A stretch of DNA of 41,971 bases from Symbiodinium natans (lineage: Eukaryota; Sar; Dinophyceae; Suessiales; Symbiodiniaceae). This document shows, piece by piece, positions 17,786-26,060 of this stretch (position 1 is its first letter; every line of letters starts with the position of its first letter). The stretch covers positions 613,704-655,674 of the forward strand of contig CAJNDS010001990.1 of the NCBI GenBank assembly GCA_905221605.1, in the 5' to 3' direction. Position numbers and translations under genes: made by a program. The notes below the pieces were generated by a model that did not search any database, was not told the origin of the DNA, and saw nothing but the letters and a program-made list of their open reading frames with translations.

Positions 17786-17990
17786 GGGTTTAGGGTTTAG
17801 GGTTGAGACCGTTTAGGGTTTAGGGTTGAGGCCGTGTAGGGTTTGGGGGTCTCAGGCCCTGAGAGGCTTTTTAGGGGAGGGCCCGGCATCCCTTCGAACC
17901 CTTTACATCCTTGCTAGGGTTTATCGGGCTTAAAGGTTTAGGGTTTAGGGTCTAGGGTTTAGGGTTTGGGGTTTCGGGCTTAGTGTTTAG
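17786..17990 (+). repeat. TTTAGGG copies in two clusters
   Basis: Clusters at 17786-17850 and 17936-17990 with degenerate units between. Confidence 0.75.
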
Positions 17991-18031
17991 GCAACAAAAG
18001 CTCCGAATCATGGTCTCGGATCTTGCGCCCG
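17991..18031 (+). CDS. candidate short internal exon
   Basis: Acceptor TAGTGTTTAG|G, formed by a heptad. Open frames QQKLRIMVSDLAP and NKSSESWSRILRP; donor CCCG|GTAAGC. A long minus frame also crosses. Confidence 0.28.
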
Positions 18032-18262
18032 GTAAGCCAGTATTGAGAGGTTCAGGCACATCTCGAAATGGCAACTCTTTTCGGACCCCTTTCCTCCTGA
18101 ACCCAGAGTCACCTAACCCCGGAGCCCTACTTGCAGGTCCTTGGCCACGTGTAAGCAGGGTTAGAAGTATATGGTAGCTATAGATATGCTGGATATACTG
18201 CCTTTTTTGTGCACTGAAAACCATACTTCCAACTATCAATGAACCTCCAAGTAAACCTTAAC

Positions 18263-18362
18263 TTGGGATGTTCCCGCCTAAGCGAACTGTCCTTAATACG
18301 GACTATCATACCCCTGTTAATATCACGATTGAGCACGATTAGTTTAAGGGGGAACATCCCAA
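18263..18362. mobile_element. family B element, 100 bp
   Basis: Ends TTGGGATGTTCCC and GGGGGAACATCCCAA. The right end abuts a CCCTAAA array with no gap. Confidence 0.8.
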
Positions 18363-18419
18363 CCCTAAACCCTAAACCCTAAACCCTAAACCCTAAACCC
18401 TAAACCCTAAACCCTAAAC
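18362..18419 (-). repeat. CCCTAAA array
   Basis: Eight uniform heptads. Confidence 0.95.
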
Positions 18420-18485
18420 GGGGGGGGAAGCCTGCCTCCGGCCAGCCAGTTCAGCACCTCTTCGCTGACGAGCTGCTCGCGCTGC
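18420..18485 (-). CDS. candidate internal exon
   Basis: Minus-strand acceptor AATCCACTTAAG|G, frame QREQLVSEEVLNWLAGGRLP with 16 of 18 scored third positions G/C, donor CCCCCC|GTTTAGGG. The amphipathic helical start followed by a Gly/Pro turn is protein-like. Plus frames (PVQHLFADELLALP then stop) are the alternative. Confidence 0.4.
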
Positions 18486-18489
18486 CTTA

Positions 18490-18545
18490 AGTGGATTTAG
18501 GGTTTAGGGTTTAGGGTTTAGGGTTTAGGGTTTAGGGTTTAGGGG
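18490..18545 (+). repeat. TTTAGGG array
   Basis: Seven uniform heptads. Confidence 0.95.
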
Positions 18546-18778
18546 CTTCAAGATTTGCGGAACAACCGAATTACTTGACGCCCGAACCCTCTATCACCAA
18601 TACCCTGAACCCTAAGGCCCTAAACCTAACCCTGAAGCCGCAAACCCTGAAAAAGCTCCAGAAAAGAGCCCGAAAGAAAGCACTGACAAGACCCCGAAAA
18701 TGGAAACACAAAACCCTCAAAACACAAATCCTGAAAAGCCGGAAGCAACAAACCCAAAAAACCCTAAACAACAAGCTT

Positions 18779-18838
18779 TAACCCTAAACCCTAAACCCTA
18801 AACCCTAAACCCTAAACCCTAAACCCTAAACCCCAAAC
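18779..18838 (-). repeat. CCCTAAA array
   Basis: Eight heptads, the last CCCCAAA. Confidence 0.95.
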
Positions 18839-18842
18839 TTAG

Positions 18843-18875
18843 CCGCCGGCGAGGACGCGGTGCACCGCAGCTCCG
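18843..18875 (+). CDS. candidate short internal exon
   Basis: Heptad-edge acceptor AAACTTAG, frame reading AGEDAVHRSS, donor TCCG|GTAAGG. CCCTAAA lies before it and TTTAGGG after. A minus frame (LSNGRPGVAPPYRSCGAPRP) with a GTTTGG donor is also possible. Confidence 0.33.
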
Positions 18876-18916
18876 GTAAGGGGGTGCGACTCCGGGCCTT
18901 CCATTTGAGAGCTGGA

Positions 18917-19070
18917 TAAGGTTTAGGGTTTAGGGTTTAGGGTTTAGGGTTTAGGGTTTAGGGTTCAGGGTTCAGGGTTTAGGGTTCAGGGCTTAGGGTT
19001 GAGGGTTGAGGGTTGAGGGTTGAGGGTATAGGGTTCGTTGCTTAGGGTTTCGGGTTTCGGGTTTAGACGC
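18917..19070 (+). repeat. TTTAGGG then TTCAGGG, TTGAGGG and TTTCGGG units
   Basis: Successive short blocks, each uniform in its own variant. Confidence 0.9.
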
Positions 19071-19204
19071 TACACGCCTTGACTTCTGGGGCTTCTAGGG
19101 CGAATTGTCGGTATGTACGGTTTAGGGCGTTTAGGGAGTTTGGGGCTTACATCAAAGGCTGACCTTAAACTCCTAAAACCCTAAACCTCAAATCCCCTTC
19201 CAAG

Positions 19205-19272
19205 GAAGCAGCGTGTGCGGGAGCCGAGAAAGGGAAGAGAGAGCAGAACAGAAAGCCTCAGTCCCTCGAATA
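19205..19272 (+). CDS. candidate exon, charged
   Basis: Acceptor AATCCCCTTCCAAG|G. Two frames are open: KQRVREPRKGRESRTESLSP and EAACAGAEKGKREQNRKPQS. The donor is not clear; a CCCTAAA array follows directly. Confidence 0.28.
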
Positions 19273-19372
19273 CCCTAAACCCTAAACCCTAAACCCTAAA
19301 CCCTAAACCCTAAACCCTAAACCCTAAACCCTAAACCCTAAACCCTAAACCCTAAACCCTAAACCCTAAACT
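19272..19372 (-). repeat. CCCTAAA array, about 14 units
   Basis: Uniform heptads. Confidence 0.95.
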
Positions 19373-19457
19373 GGTGGGTTTAGAAGGCTATAGGCTTTTA
19401 GGGTTGAGGGTGTTTGGGGCGTTTAGGGTTTGAGGATTTTGGGTGTAGCCTTGTCAG

Positions 19458-19529
19458 TCCCCTGACGCCCTCCGGCCTTCGATTCCGGGCGGCAGCTGCT
19501 AATTACAGCCACCTGTTGGGGGGCCCAGG
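19458..19529 (+). CDS. candidate internal exon
   Basis: Acceptor GTAGCCTTGTCAG, frame PLTPSGLRFRAAAANYSHLL then GGP, donor CCAGG|GTTTAGGG. Downstream are TTTAGGG and TTTGGGG units. Confidence 0.38.
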
Positions 19530-19904
19530 GTTTAGGGTTTGGGGTTTGGGGTTTGGGGTTTGGGGTTTAGGGTTTAGGGTTTAGGTTCCGGTGAGGCGGT
19601 GGGAGGAGTGGGGGCGGCTGCGATTTGGGGGAGGAGTTCCAGGACCTCGAATGTGTGATTCTTCCACGGCTGCGATCTGTAGCCGTGAGCCCGTAACTTT
19701 TAAGCCCCGCAGCCCAATAGGGCTTTAGGGGCCGGGTGGTGGTGGGGCTTGAGGGTTTGAGGTTTAGGGCATGTAGGGATTTAGGGGCTTGAGTGCTCTC
19801 GCGCTGGAGGATTTTAGGGCATTTACCAGGACTCTCTTCAGGAACCCTCAAAAAAGAAGAGATACCGCCATGAAAATAAGGGAACTGTGGCTTTGTAGAC
19901 ACAC

Positions 19905-20003
19905 GGGGGTTTCCAAAATTAGGGGTACCTTATTGGGGTCCTTAGTACAAGGGTATCCTACTATTTGGGGTCGATCGTAGAGGCCCCTTATTTAGGAACC
20001 CCT
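19905..20003. mobile_element. family D element
   Basis: GGGGGTTTCCAAAATTAGGG left end, GTACCTTATTGGGGTCC and TCCTACTATTTGGGG inside, TATTTAGGAACCCC right end. Confidence 0.65.
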
Positions 20004-20456
20004 TTTTTATATTTGGGTTCCCCAACAGATACAAGTCAGGGTTTTCGAGGCTTTGGGGACTTGAGCTTTCGACCATGCAGAGCTCCTCACTTAAGAGGTC
20101 TAGCCGGGAACACACCTTCAAGGGCGCGGATGTAAGTCGGGCTTTAGGGTTTATAGGGTGTTTTGTTCAGGTTTAGAGTCTAGAGGGTTGAGGCATACAA
20201 GTCGGATCTCCAACTAGGTCCCCCTGCGCGCAAGGGGGAGAAGAATGCGGAACAGGCTTCCTTCCGCCAGGGCAAGAGTTGGTTCTCGGGGCTTCATGGG
20301 GTTTGGCAAGATGCCACCGACGCTACGAACCCTGGCACACGGCCATCTGGTTGTGCTTCATTTTGTACGAATCTAAAGGTACTCGAATCTTCCTTGGAGG
20401 CAGACAGTCCCTCCTAGACCCCACTAGTCGGTTTACAGCCGACATCGGGATGTGTG

Positions 20457-20457
20457 T

Positions 20458-20490
<33 letters not shown>
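20457..20490 (+). repeat. poly-G tract
   Basis: More than 30 consecutive G. Confidence 0.95.
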
Positions 20491-20491
<1 letters not shown>

Positions 20492-20883
20492 AGGGTGGTT
20501 CCCGAAAAGAGGGGTACCATTTTTTGGATACCTTACGGTACCCTCCCCCCTCCCCCCTATAAGTTGGGGAATGCAGTATAGGGTTGTGCATGGCTCCGGT
20601 GGAGAACCCCTAAACCCTAAGACCTTAGCAAGCATCCGCAACCCACAAGGCCGAAAAGGCGTTAACTTTCTCCTCCGACCAAAACGCAAATCCCCATTGC
20701 CATCAAACGTGCACCTAGGTTCCTGCTTAGGCTCAATTGGCTTTGTAGGGTGTAGGGTTTAGGGGTCTGTTTAAGTGCCGGTTTGTGGTCATGATTCTAG
20801 GAAAATACAAGGCACTTTCAAGGGATGACTCCCCCCCAGCTTCCCTAAACCTCATACCCTAGACCCAGCCCTGTTAACTCCAG

Positions 20884-20943
20884 ACCCTGAAAACGTCAGG
20901 GCGGCTTTCCTGCAGGGAACAGCCCGCTTACACAGTCTTAACT
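20884..20943 (+). CDS. candidate internal exon
   Basis: Acceptor CTGTTAACTCCAG, frame PENVRAAFLQGTARLHSLN, donor AACT|GTTTAGGG. The alanine/leucine-rich helix is protein-like. A faint likeness of NVRAAFLQG to copia reverse transcriptase is too short to use. Confidence 0.35.
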
Positions 20944-21043
20944 GTTTAGGGTCTAGGGTTTAGGGTTTCGGGTTATAGGGTTTCGGGTTTAGGGTTTGTT
21001 AACCATCCGATATACGACCAAGCAAGCCCTTCACTTCGTTTAG

Positions 21044-21097
21044 GGCCCCCGGGCCTGAAATGCCTGCATCACCTTTGGCGCCGGCTCCTGCAAGAGG
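21044..21097 (+). CDS. candidate internal exon
   Basis: Acceptor CACTTCGTTTAG|G, formed by a heptad. Frame PPGLKCLHHLWRRLLQE, donor GAGG|GTACCC. The frame stays open to the next TTTAGGG, so the donor could be later. Confidence 0.33.
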
Positions 21098-21233
21098 GTA
21101 CCCAAGATGCGGGCTCTGGCTTTGGGTTTAGGGTTTAACTAGTGGGTTCCGTTGCTCTCATCTCATGGTCCTTCGACTCTTTCTTTTTTGACAGTGTTTC
21201 CGGAGCAGACGCCTTTGAGGGGTACAGCTTCTC

Positions 21234-21316
21234 TTAAGGGCATTGCGTTTTGTACCAATTGCAGAACACAATTGTCGTTGGCATCTCGTCATCTGTGACG
21301 AACATAGCTTTAGCTG
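21234..21316 (-). CDS. gene 1, 3'-terminal exon with TAA
   Basis: Last exon of the best-supported chain. It follows a 57 bp intron (21317-21373) that begins GTAGCC and ends in C11-TTCCCTGCCCCTGAAG. Reads AKAMFVTDDEMPTTIVFCNW then YKTQCP and TAA. The two leading bases complete the codon left by exon 21374-21392. A second minus frame gives a longer basic ORF, but it does not fit the phase of the upstream exons. No domain is recognised. Confidence 0.48.
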
Positions 21317-21373
21317 CTTCAGGGGCAGGGAAGGGGGGGGGGGCAGATAGTAACAACGTTTGTCGACGGCTAC

Positions 21374-21392
21374 CTCTGATAAGCTCGTCGCC
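21374..21392 (-). CDS. gene 1, 19 nt exon
   Basis: GGAGGGCTTTAG|GGC acceptor, six codons (GDELIR) plus one base, donor AGAG|GTAGCC. It is accepted mainly because it links the phases of the exons on both sides. Confidence 0.33.
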
Positions 21393-21948
21393 CTAAAGCC
21401 CTCCACCAAAACCCTTAACCCTAAACCCAAATGGAGTCCCCTTTGTAACGCATGCCATAAAGCCTTAAACCGGGTTTAGGGCTTGCAGGGTTTAGGTTTC
21501 GGGCTTCGGGCGGCTTCGTAAGACAACACCGCCTCAACACAGGAAACATATGGCTCGATCGCGAGTTTGCAACCTCATGAACTAAACGCTACGACCCCCA
21601 ACCCCTCCCTGAAACCGTAAACGCCCTAAGCCCTAAGCCTCATGAGCCCTAGAGATAGGCCGATGGGTTTATGGATTTAGGGTTTAGGGCAACCCTATGT
21701 TAGGCCCCAGGACGGCCCTAAAGCCAGCCCGGAACATCAAAAAATGAAAGCCGTTCACTTGCAGGCTCGACGTAGGGAATTTGGGGAGTCACCCTTCCTG
21801 CGCAGCCCGCAAGACACGCTCGGGTAGGAGTCGATATCCGAAGCCCCGAGGCTTGAAGCCCTGACGCCCTGAACCCCAAACCCCAAACCCTGAACCCCAA
21901 ACCCTAAACCCTATACCCTAAACCCTAGCCCTAAACCCCCTGAACCCC

Positions 21949-21950
21949 CC

Positions 21951-21981
<31 letters not shown>

Positions 21982-21986
21982 AAAAA
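21949..21986 (-). repeat. C24-A14 compound homopolymer at an intron start
   Basis: On the minus (sense) strand the intron after exon 21990-22058 begins GTG, then a T run and a G run, then TTCAGG and TTTAGGG copies. Confidence 0.85.
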
Positions 21987-21989
21987 CAC

Positions 21990-22058
21990 CTCGGGGCCCA
22001 AGGCCATGAGGTGCAGCACCCGGCGTCCCTCAGAGGGACCAATGAACTCCCGCTGGTC
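21990..22058 (-). CDS. gene 1, internal exon, 23 codons
   Basis: Acceptor AAAGAAGCGCAG|G, exactly 23 codons in phase 0/0 (DQREFIGPSEGRRVLHLMAL then GPE), donor GAG|GTGTTT. About 78% of third positions are G/C. The upstream intron ends with the TTTAGGTTG array read as CAACCTAAA. Confidence 0.5.
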
Positions 22059-22077
22059 CTGCGCTTCTTTGTCTCCG

Positions 22078-22262
22078 GGGGTTTAGGGTTTAGGCTGTTT
22101 AGGCTGTGTAGGCTGTTTAGGTTGTTTAGGTTGTTTAGGTTGTTTAGGCTGTTGAGGTTGTTGAGGTTGTTTAGGTTGTTTAGGTTGTTTAGGTTGTTTA
22201 GGTTGTTTAGGTTGTTTAGGTTGTTTAGGTTGTTTAGGGTTTACGGTTTAGGGTTTAGGGAT
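22078..22262 (+). repeat. TTTAGGTTG nonamer array
   Basis: About fifteen 9-mers flanked by ordinary heptads. Read on the plus strand it gives Leu-Phe-Arg repeats, an artefact of a unit length divisible by three. Confidence 0.95.
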
Positions 22263-22380
22263 TCAGTTCGGGCCTGGAAGTGGTTCTTTTTAGGGCACCA
22301 TGGGATCACGCTCAACGTTCGGGGTTTCGGTTTAGGGTCCGGGATTTAGGGCTTCGGAAGAGGGGTTTCGGGTTGAGGTG

Positions 22381-22400
22381 TGGGGGGGGGGGGGGGGGGC
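22381..22400 (+). repeat. poly-G tract within a gene 1 intron
   Basis: A run of G; poly-C on the sense strand, in the intron's 3' half. Confidence 0.85.
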
Positions 22401-22625
22401 GGGGGCACTTGCAAGTTTGGTGACGACGCGCTCTGCTTCTGTACGACACACACAAGTTCGGAAGTATAGGTTTCAGGGGCCTAAACATTGAACCGCGAGA
22501 TCTGTACAACCCATCCACAACACTTGCCTTCCCAACCAGCTTTGCTCCCAGCTACATTGCAACTCATCAACTCATAAACCCTCAACCCTAAACCCTAAAC
22601 CCTTTACGGAGTTGAAGCCACATAC

Positions 22626-22697
22626 CGTGACGCCCCTCTTGCTGCTCTGCGATGCCTCCCAGGCGGCACGGAAGGCATCGTAGTTTTGCATGAGCTC
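22626..22697 (-). CDS. gene 1, internal exon, 24 codons
   Basis: Acceptor GGAACTTGCCGCAG|G, 24 codons in phase 0/0 (ELMQNYDAFRAAWEASQSSK then RGVT), canonical donor ACG|GTATGT. TTTAGGG copies follow within the intron. The helical, mixed-charge composition is among the most protein-like in the window. An earlier acceptor (GCCATTTTAG|G at 22711) keeps the frame open and adds NLPQ. Confidence 0.52.
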
Positions 22698-22780
22698 CTG
22701 CGGCAAGTTCCCTAAAATGGCATGCCTCTTCAACTAGCGGGCCGGGTTTCGTTTTTTTGTTTAGGGTAGGAAAAATGCAC

Positions 22781-22885
22781 TGTAGAACTGACAGTGAAGT
22801 TCTGAACGGAGCGATTGAGAAGAGTCGTCTGCTCCATTTTGGCCGATCGACCCATACTCCTCTTCACAGCCTTGCTTCTGGAGCC
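22781..22885 (-). CDS. gene 1, internal exon, 35 codons
   Basis: The acceptor CCCCTCCTTGCAG|G is supplied by the end of a family A element. The phase-0 frame reads GSRSKAVKRSMGRSAKMEQT then TLLNRSVQNFTVSST, donor ACA|GTGCAT. A second frame (LQKQGCEEEYGSIGQNGADD...) is also open, but it would need a different upstream phase. Confidence 0.45.
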
Positions 22886-23058
22886 CTGCAAGGAGGGGCC
22901 CTTTACTATACTAACTGTACTTAAGGGACTTATGAGTTAGGCTCCTTATAACCCAATTTAGGGCTCTTATAACTCTATTTATAGCTCTTATAAGTTAGGC
23001 TCCTTATAACCCAATTTAGGGCTCTTATAACTCTACTTATAACTAGGGGGGGCCCCTC
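22886..23058 (-). mobile_element. family A element forming an intron of gene 1
   Basis: On the sense strand the element starts AAG|GAGGGGCCCC and ends GGGGCCCTCCTTGCAG|G. Exon frames on both sides are in phase when it is removed, giving a GA-AG intron. It has an internal duplication of about 58 bp (TTATAAGTTAGGCTCCTTAT ... ), which makes it longer than other copies. Confidence 0.6.
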
Positions 23059-23118
23059 CTTGTGTGAGTGACTGATGGACCGATACTCATAGTGACCAGC
23101 GGTCGGCATGTCTTTCAG
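23059..23118 (-). CDS. gene 1, internal exon, 20 codons
   Basis: Acceptor CGGCTTGATGAG, 20 codons (LKDMPTAGHYEYRSISHSHK), and a GA donor at the family A element. The frame stays open upstream of the acceptor (SPARVRSMRPPSLRLDE), so this exon might begin earlier. Confidence 0.42.
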
Positions 23119-23198
23119 CTCATCAAGCCGCAGAGAAGGTGGCCTCATGGACCGTACGCGAGCCGGTGAAGACAAGTTGGTGCTCACTCCCACCTCAC

Positions 23199-23266
23199 GT
23201 TTCGTCGTTCTTTGGCGATCTTCCCCCCGATGCAGTTTGGGTCGCCATTGATGTTCTTGCCCTCCA
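23199..23266 (-). CDS. gene 1, most upstream phase-linked exon
   Basis: Reads EGKNINGDPNCIGGKIAKER then RN, up to donor AAC|GTGAGG. The acceptor is probably AAAGTTTGAG. The short following intron (about 80 bp) ends CTTGATGAG. The family is unknown. Confidence 0.42.
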
Positions 23267-23388
23267 CTCAAACTTTAAAAATAGCACCAAGATTCATCTA
23301 CACCCGAGTTTAAGATTTAGGGCGTTGATAGAGTTTGAGCTTCTTAGAATTGAGAATTGTTTGTGGGTTTTTGGGGTTTGATAAGGAC

Positions 23389-23469
23389 CTGCATGTCGTC
23401 CGTAAAACGCCCAACCCTGCTACAACCCTCTCCTGAACCCTCTGCCCAGACAGCCAGCGCAAAGTCCGT
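23389..23469 (-). CDS. candidate exon upstream of gene 1
   Basis: Acceptor AGGGGCTTTAG, frame RTLRWLSGQRVQERVVAGLG then VLRTTC, donor TGCAG|GTCCTT. Its end phase does not match the start proposed for 23199-23266, so the connection is unproven. Confidence 0.33.
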
Positions 23470-23657
23470 CTAAAGCCCCTAGAAACATCCCGAGAATCCC
23501 CCAACAGCCTACATGACCCAAGTTGCTTACTCGACCCAAACCAGGCCTACACCCTGAATTCGGACCCCTGACTCGTGACTCACCCTAAACCCGAGACGCC
23601 ACAACAAACCTAAACCCCTAACCCAAAGAACTTGCGACTTCGGACTAAACACCACAG

Positions 23658-23706
23658 CTGCACACCTTCCATCACATCAAAGGCAGGCACAAGCAACCCG
23701 GAGCCA
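23658..23706 (+). CDS. candidate internal exon, plus strand
   Basis: Acceptor CTAAACACCACAG, frame LHTFHHIKGRHKQPGA, donor GCCA|GTTTAGGG. It lies between minus-strand candidates, which lowers its credibility. Confidence 0.22.
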
Positions 23707-23869
23707 GTTTAGGGCCTAGGGTTTAGGGTTTGGGGTAAGTACCAGCTTTGGGGGTTTATGTCGGGACCCTAGAATGACTCAAATTGCTTGGTGTCTGAAG
23801 GCCCATGCAATGCCGCCGAAGCCCCCCCCCCCCCCCAAAACCTAACCCCTGAACCCCGTCAAAGCCAAT

Positions 23870-24115
23870 AAACCCTAAACCAACCAACCCTCGACCCTAT
23901 CCCTAAATCCCTAAATCCCTAGATCCCTAAATCCCTATATCCCTAAAGCCCTAAATCCCTAATCCCTAAAAAAACCCACGAGTTAGCCCACCCAACCCTC
24001 AACCCTCGACCCTAGACCCAAAACCCTGGACCCTAAACCCTGAACCCTAAACCCTAAATCCCTAAACCCTAAACCCCTAAATCCCTAAAATCCCTAAAAA
24101 CCCTAAAACCCACCC
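23870..24115 (-). repeat. degenerate CCCTAAA and CCCTAAAT tract
   Basis: Eight-base CCCTAAAT units dominate 23890-23960, with mixed units after. A C14-A4 tract precedes it (23823). Confidence 0.85.
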
Positions 24116-24126
24116 TACATCCCCAC

Positions 24127-24183
24127 CTGGTGCTTCCCGAGCCAGTCGTGTGTCCGGGGCTCCGTGATGGGCTCGAACCAGGT
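24127..24183 (-). CDS. candidate internal exon, 19 codons, strong codon bias
   Basis: Acceptor CCCCCCGACTCGCAG, frame TWFEPITEPRTHDWLGKHQ in phase 0/0, donor CAG|GTGGGG leading into TTTAGGG-like copies on the sense strand. All but one of the third positions are G/C. It is acidic/aromatic and very protein-like, but no family is recognised. Confidence 0.47.
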
Positions 24184-24479
24184 CTGCGAGTCGGGGGGTT
24201 TAGAGTTTAGGGGTTTTTAGGGGTTTCAGGGTTTAGGGTTTAGGGTTTAGTGTTCAGACTCTATACCCTTCATAGAGTGGGCAGGGTTGCCATAGGGGTT
24301 TAGAGGGGGGTGTTAGGGGTTTCAGGTTTAGGGTTTACGGGGTATGTAGCTAAACCCTAAACCCTACACCCCAAACCCTAAACACGGTTTATGGGGGTTT
24401 AGGAAACCGAGGTCTCCAAATCGAGCCCCTGCGGAGGCGACGCGGAGCCTCCCCCCGAAACCCTTGTTAACCCTTGAAT

Positions 24480-24830
24480 CCTATGAACTCTACACCCTAA
24501 ATCCTGAACCCTAAACCCTGAACTCTAAACCCTAAACCCTGAACTCTAAACCCTAAATCCTGAACCCTAAACCCTAAACCCTGAACTCTAAACCCTAAAC
24601 CCTAAACCCTAACTGAGACTGCCCCAAGTCAAACTTTCGCTGCCCCAGCCTCTGCAAATCGAAGCACCCGCTGCATCAGAAAGGGGATCCTTGGCAAAGC
24701 TGCCCTGCCAAACCCTAAACCTCAAACCCTAAACCCTAAACCCTAAACCCTAAACTTTGGCCCTAAACCCTAAACCCGAAACCCTAAACCCTGAACCCTA
24801 ACCCTAAACCCTAGACCCTGAACCCCTTAC
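24480..24830 (-). repeat. CCCTAAA arrays with a ~95 bp island
   Basis: Arrays at 24480-24612 and 24715-24830 surround an island open on both strands (plus LRLPQVKLSLPQPLQIEAPA..., minus GSFAKDPLSDAAGASICRGW...). I could not choose between them. Confidence 0.75.
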
Positions 24831-24908
24831 ATGAGGGATTGCTTTGGGGTTCAGGGTCCAGGGTGATGCGAGATGAAAGACAGGACCAACCCGAAGTTCG
24901 CGGAACGA
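24831..24908 (-). CDS. candidate internal exon, canonical sites, 26 codons
   Basis: A textbook acceptor (GCTCCTTTCTTTTTAG) and donor (CCTCAT|GTAAGG) enclose exactly 26 codons (SFRELRVGPVFHLASPWTLN then PKAIPH). On the sense strand CCCTAAA lies upstream (array 24937-25022) and TTTAGGG-like units follow. Plus-strand frames (TNPKFAERLKRKELQDGSWG) are also open, ending at GTTTAGG. Confidence 0.47.
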
Positions 24909-24936
24909 CTAAAAAGAAAGGAGCTCCAAGATGGGA

Positions 24937-25022
24937 GTTGGGGTTTAGGGTTTAGGGTTTAGGGTTTAGGGTTTAGGGTTTAGGGTTTAGGGTTTAGGGT
25001 TTAGGGTTTAGGGTTTAGGGAG
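24937..25022 (+). repeat. TTTAGGG array, about 12 units
   Basis: Uniform heptads. Confidence 0.95.
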
Positions 25023-25370
25023 TTGGGGCTCTCGGGTTTTAGAGGGTTCGTGGGATTTCGGGATTCTTGGTTGCTGCTGTCGGGATCAGATGTTCAGGCA
25101 GCAAGCCTCCAATCCTACCATTCCAGAGTCGAAGCTCCTGCCGGACTAAGAATAGGGATTAATAGGCTTAGGCTTATGATAAGCTATGCAGGCTTATAGG
25201 GCTTCAGGGATTAAGCTTAGGGTTTAGGGTTTCACAGGGTTGTATAGCCTGATTTTGAGAAATCAACCGAACGGCTGTCTCCTTAACATAACGTCGAGCA
25301 CCTCAAGAAGGAACTACAGTCGGAGCTCTAGGTAAGTCAGGCAAGAACCCGGAAAGCCCTAAACCCCAAG
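25023..25370. other. no supported gene
   Basis: Unique sequence with a few degenerate heptads around 25150-25240. Nothing convincing on either strand. Confidence 0.4.
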
Positions 25371-25476
25371 CCCTCAGCCCTCAGCCCTAAACCCTAAACC
25401 CTAAACCTTAAACCCGAAACCTTAAACCCTAGCCCTCAACCCTAAGCCCTTTGCTGAGGACCCTGCCCGCCAGTAC

Positions 25477-25533
25477 CGCCCAGCGCGGCGCGCCGTTGTT
25501 CCGGCGAGGGCACGTCGAAGTGCCAGGCCCGAC
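25477..25533 (-). CDS. candidate internal exon, strong codon bias
   Basis: Acceptor CCCTAAACCAG|G, made by a heptad plus CAG. Frame RAWHFDVPSPEQRRAALG with 16 of 18 third positions G/C, donor GGCG|GTACTG. It is followed by TTTAGGG-type units on the sense strand. Plus-strand frames over 25459-25536 also fit, ending CTG|GTTTAGG, but show weaker bias. Confidence 0.45.
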
Positions 25534-26005
25534 CTGGTTTAGGGCTTTCGGCAGTAAACCCTAAACGCTGAGCCCTAAACCGTAAACCCTAAATCCTAAA
25601 CCCTAGATCCTAAACCTAGAGGGATATAAGGTATCTGAACCCAGTTTCCTATTAAGACCGTTGTAAGTTTGCGCTTTAGGGTGAGCTCCCGGAATGAGGC
25701 TAAGCTTCCCGGGGATGCCATAACACGCCAAAAACAACGATTGCCACCGAATGTCCTTTTCCCCCCCTCAGACGAGTCTAGACCAGGAGGAAACGGACCT
25801 TGAAAGGTGCCTAAACCCTAGACCCTAAACCCTAAACCCTAAACCCTAAACCTTAAACCCTCAACCTAAACCCTCCCAAATCCCTTTAAAGTCCTACACC
25901 CCTAAATCCCTAAATCCCCAAATCCCTAAACCCCCTAAAGCCCTTAACCCCTAAACTCCTTTTCTGAGCTTGGGGTCTAGCAGTTTCCGAATTTTGGGGT
26001 TCCAG

Positions 26006-26060
26006 GAAGGCTCTTATGCATGTCTTCTGCTTGAGGGACGCGGGGCCTACATAGCCGCAG
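26006..26060 (+). CDS. gene 2 candidate exon 1
   Basis: Acceptor TTGGGGTTCCAG|G, frame EGSYACLLLEGRGAYIAA plus one base, donor GCCGCAG|GTTGCA. It starts a three-exon phase-consistent chain. Confidence 0.38.

Noticed and set aside
20457-20490. Sequencing artefact for poly-G runs
   Set aside because: Possible for exact lengths, but the runs recur with consistent C-A or T-G junctions and within defined elements, so the tracts are probably real.
20884-20943. Copia-type reverse transcriptase fragment (NVRAAFLQG)
   Set aside because: Only a few residues resemble the motif. No catalytic residues or flanking domains are present.
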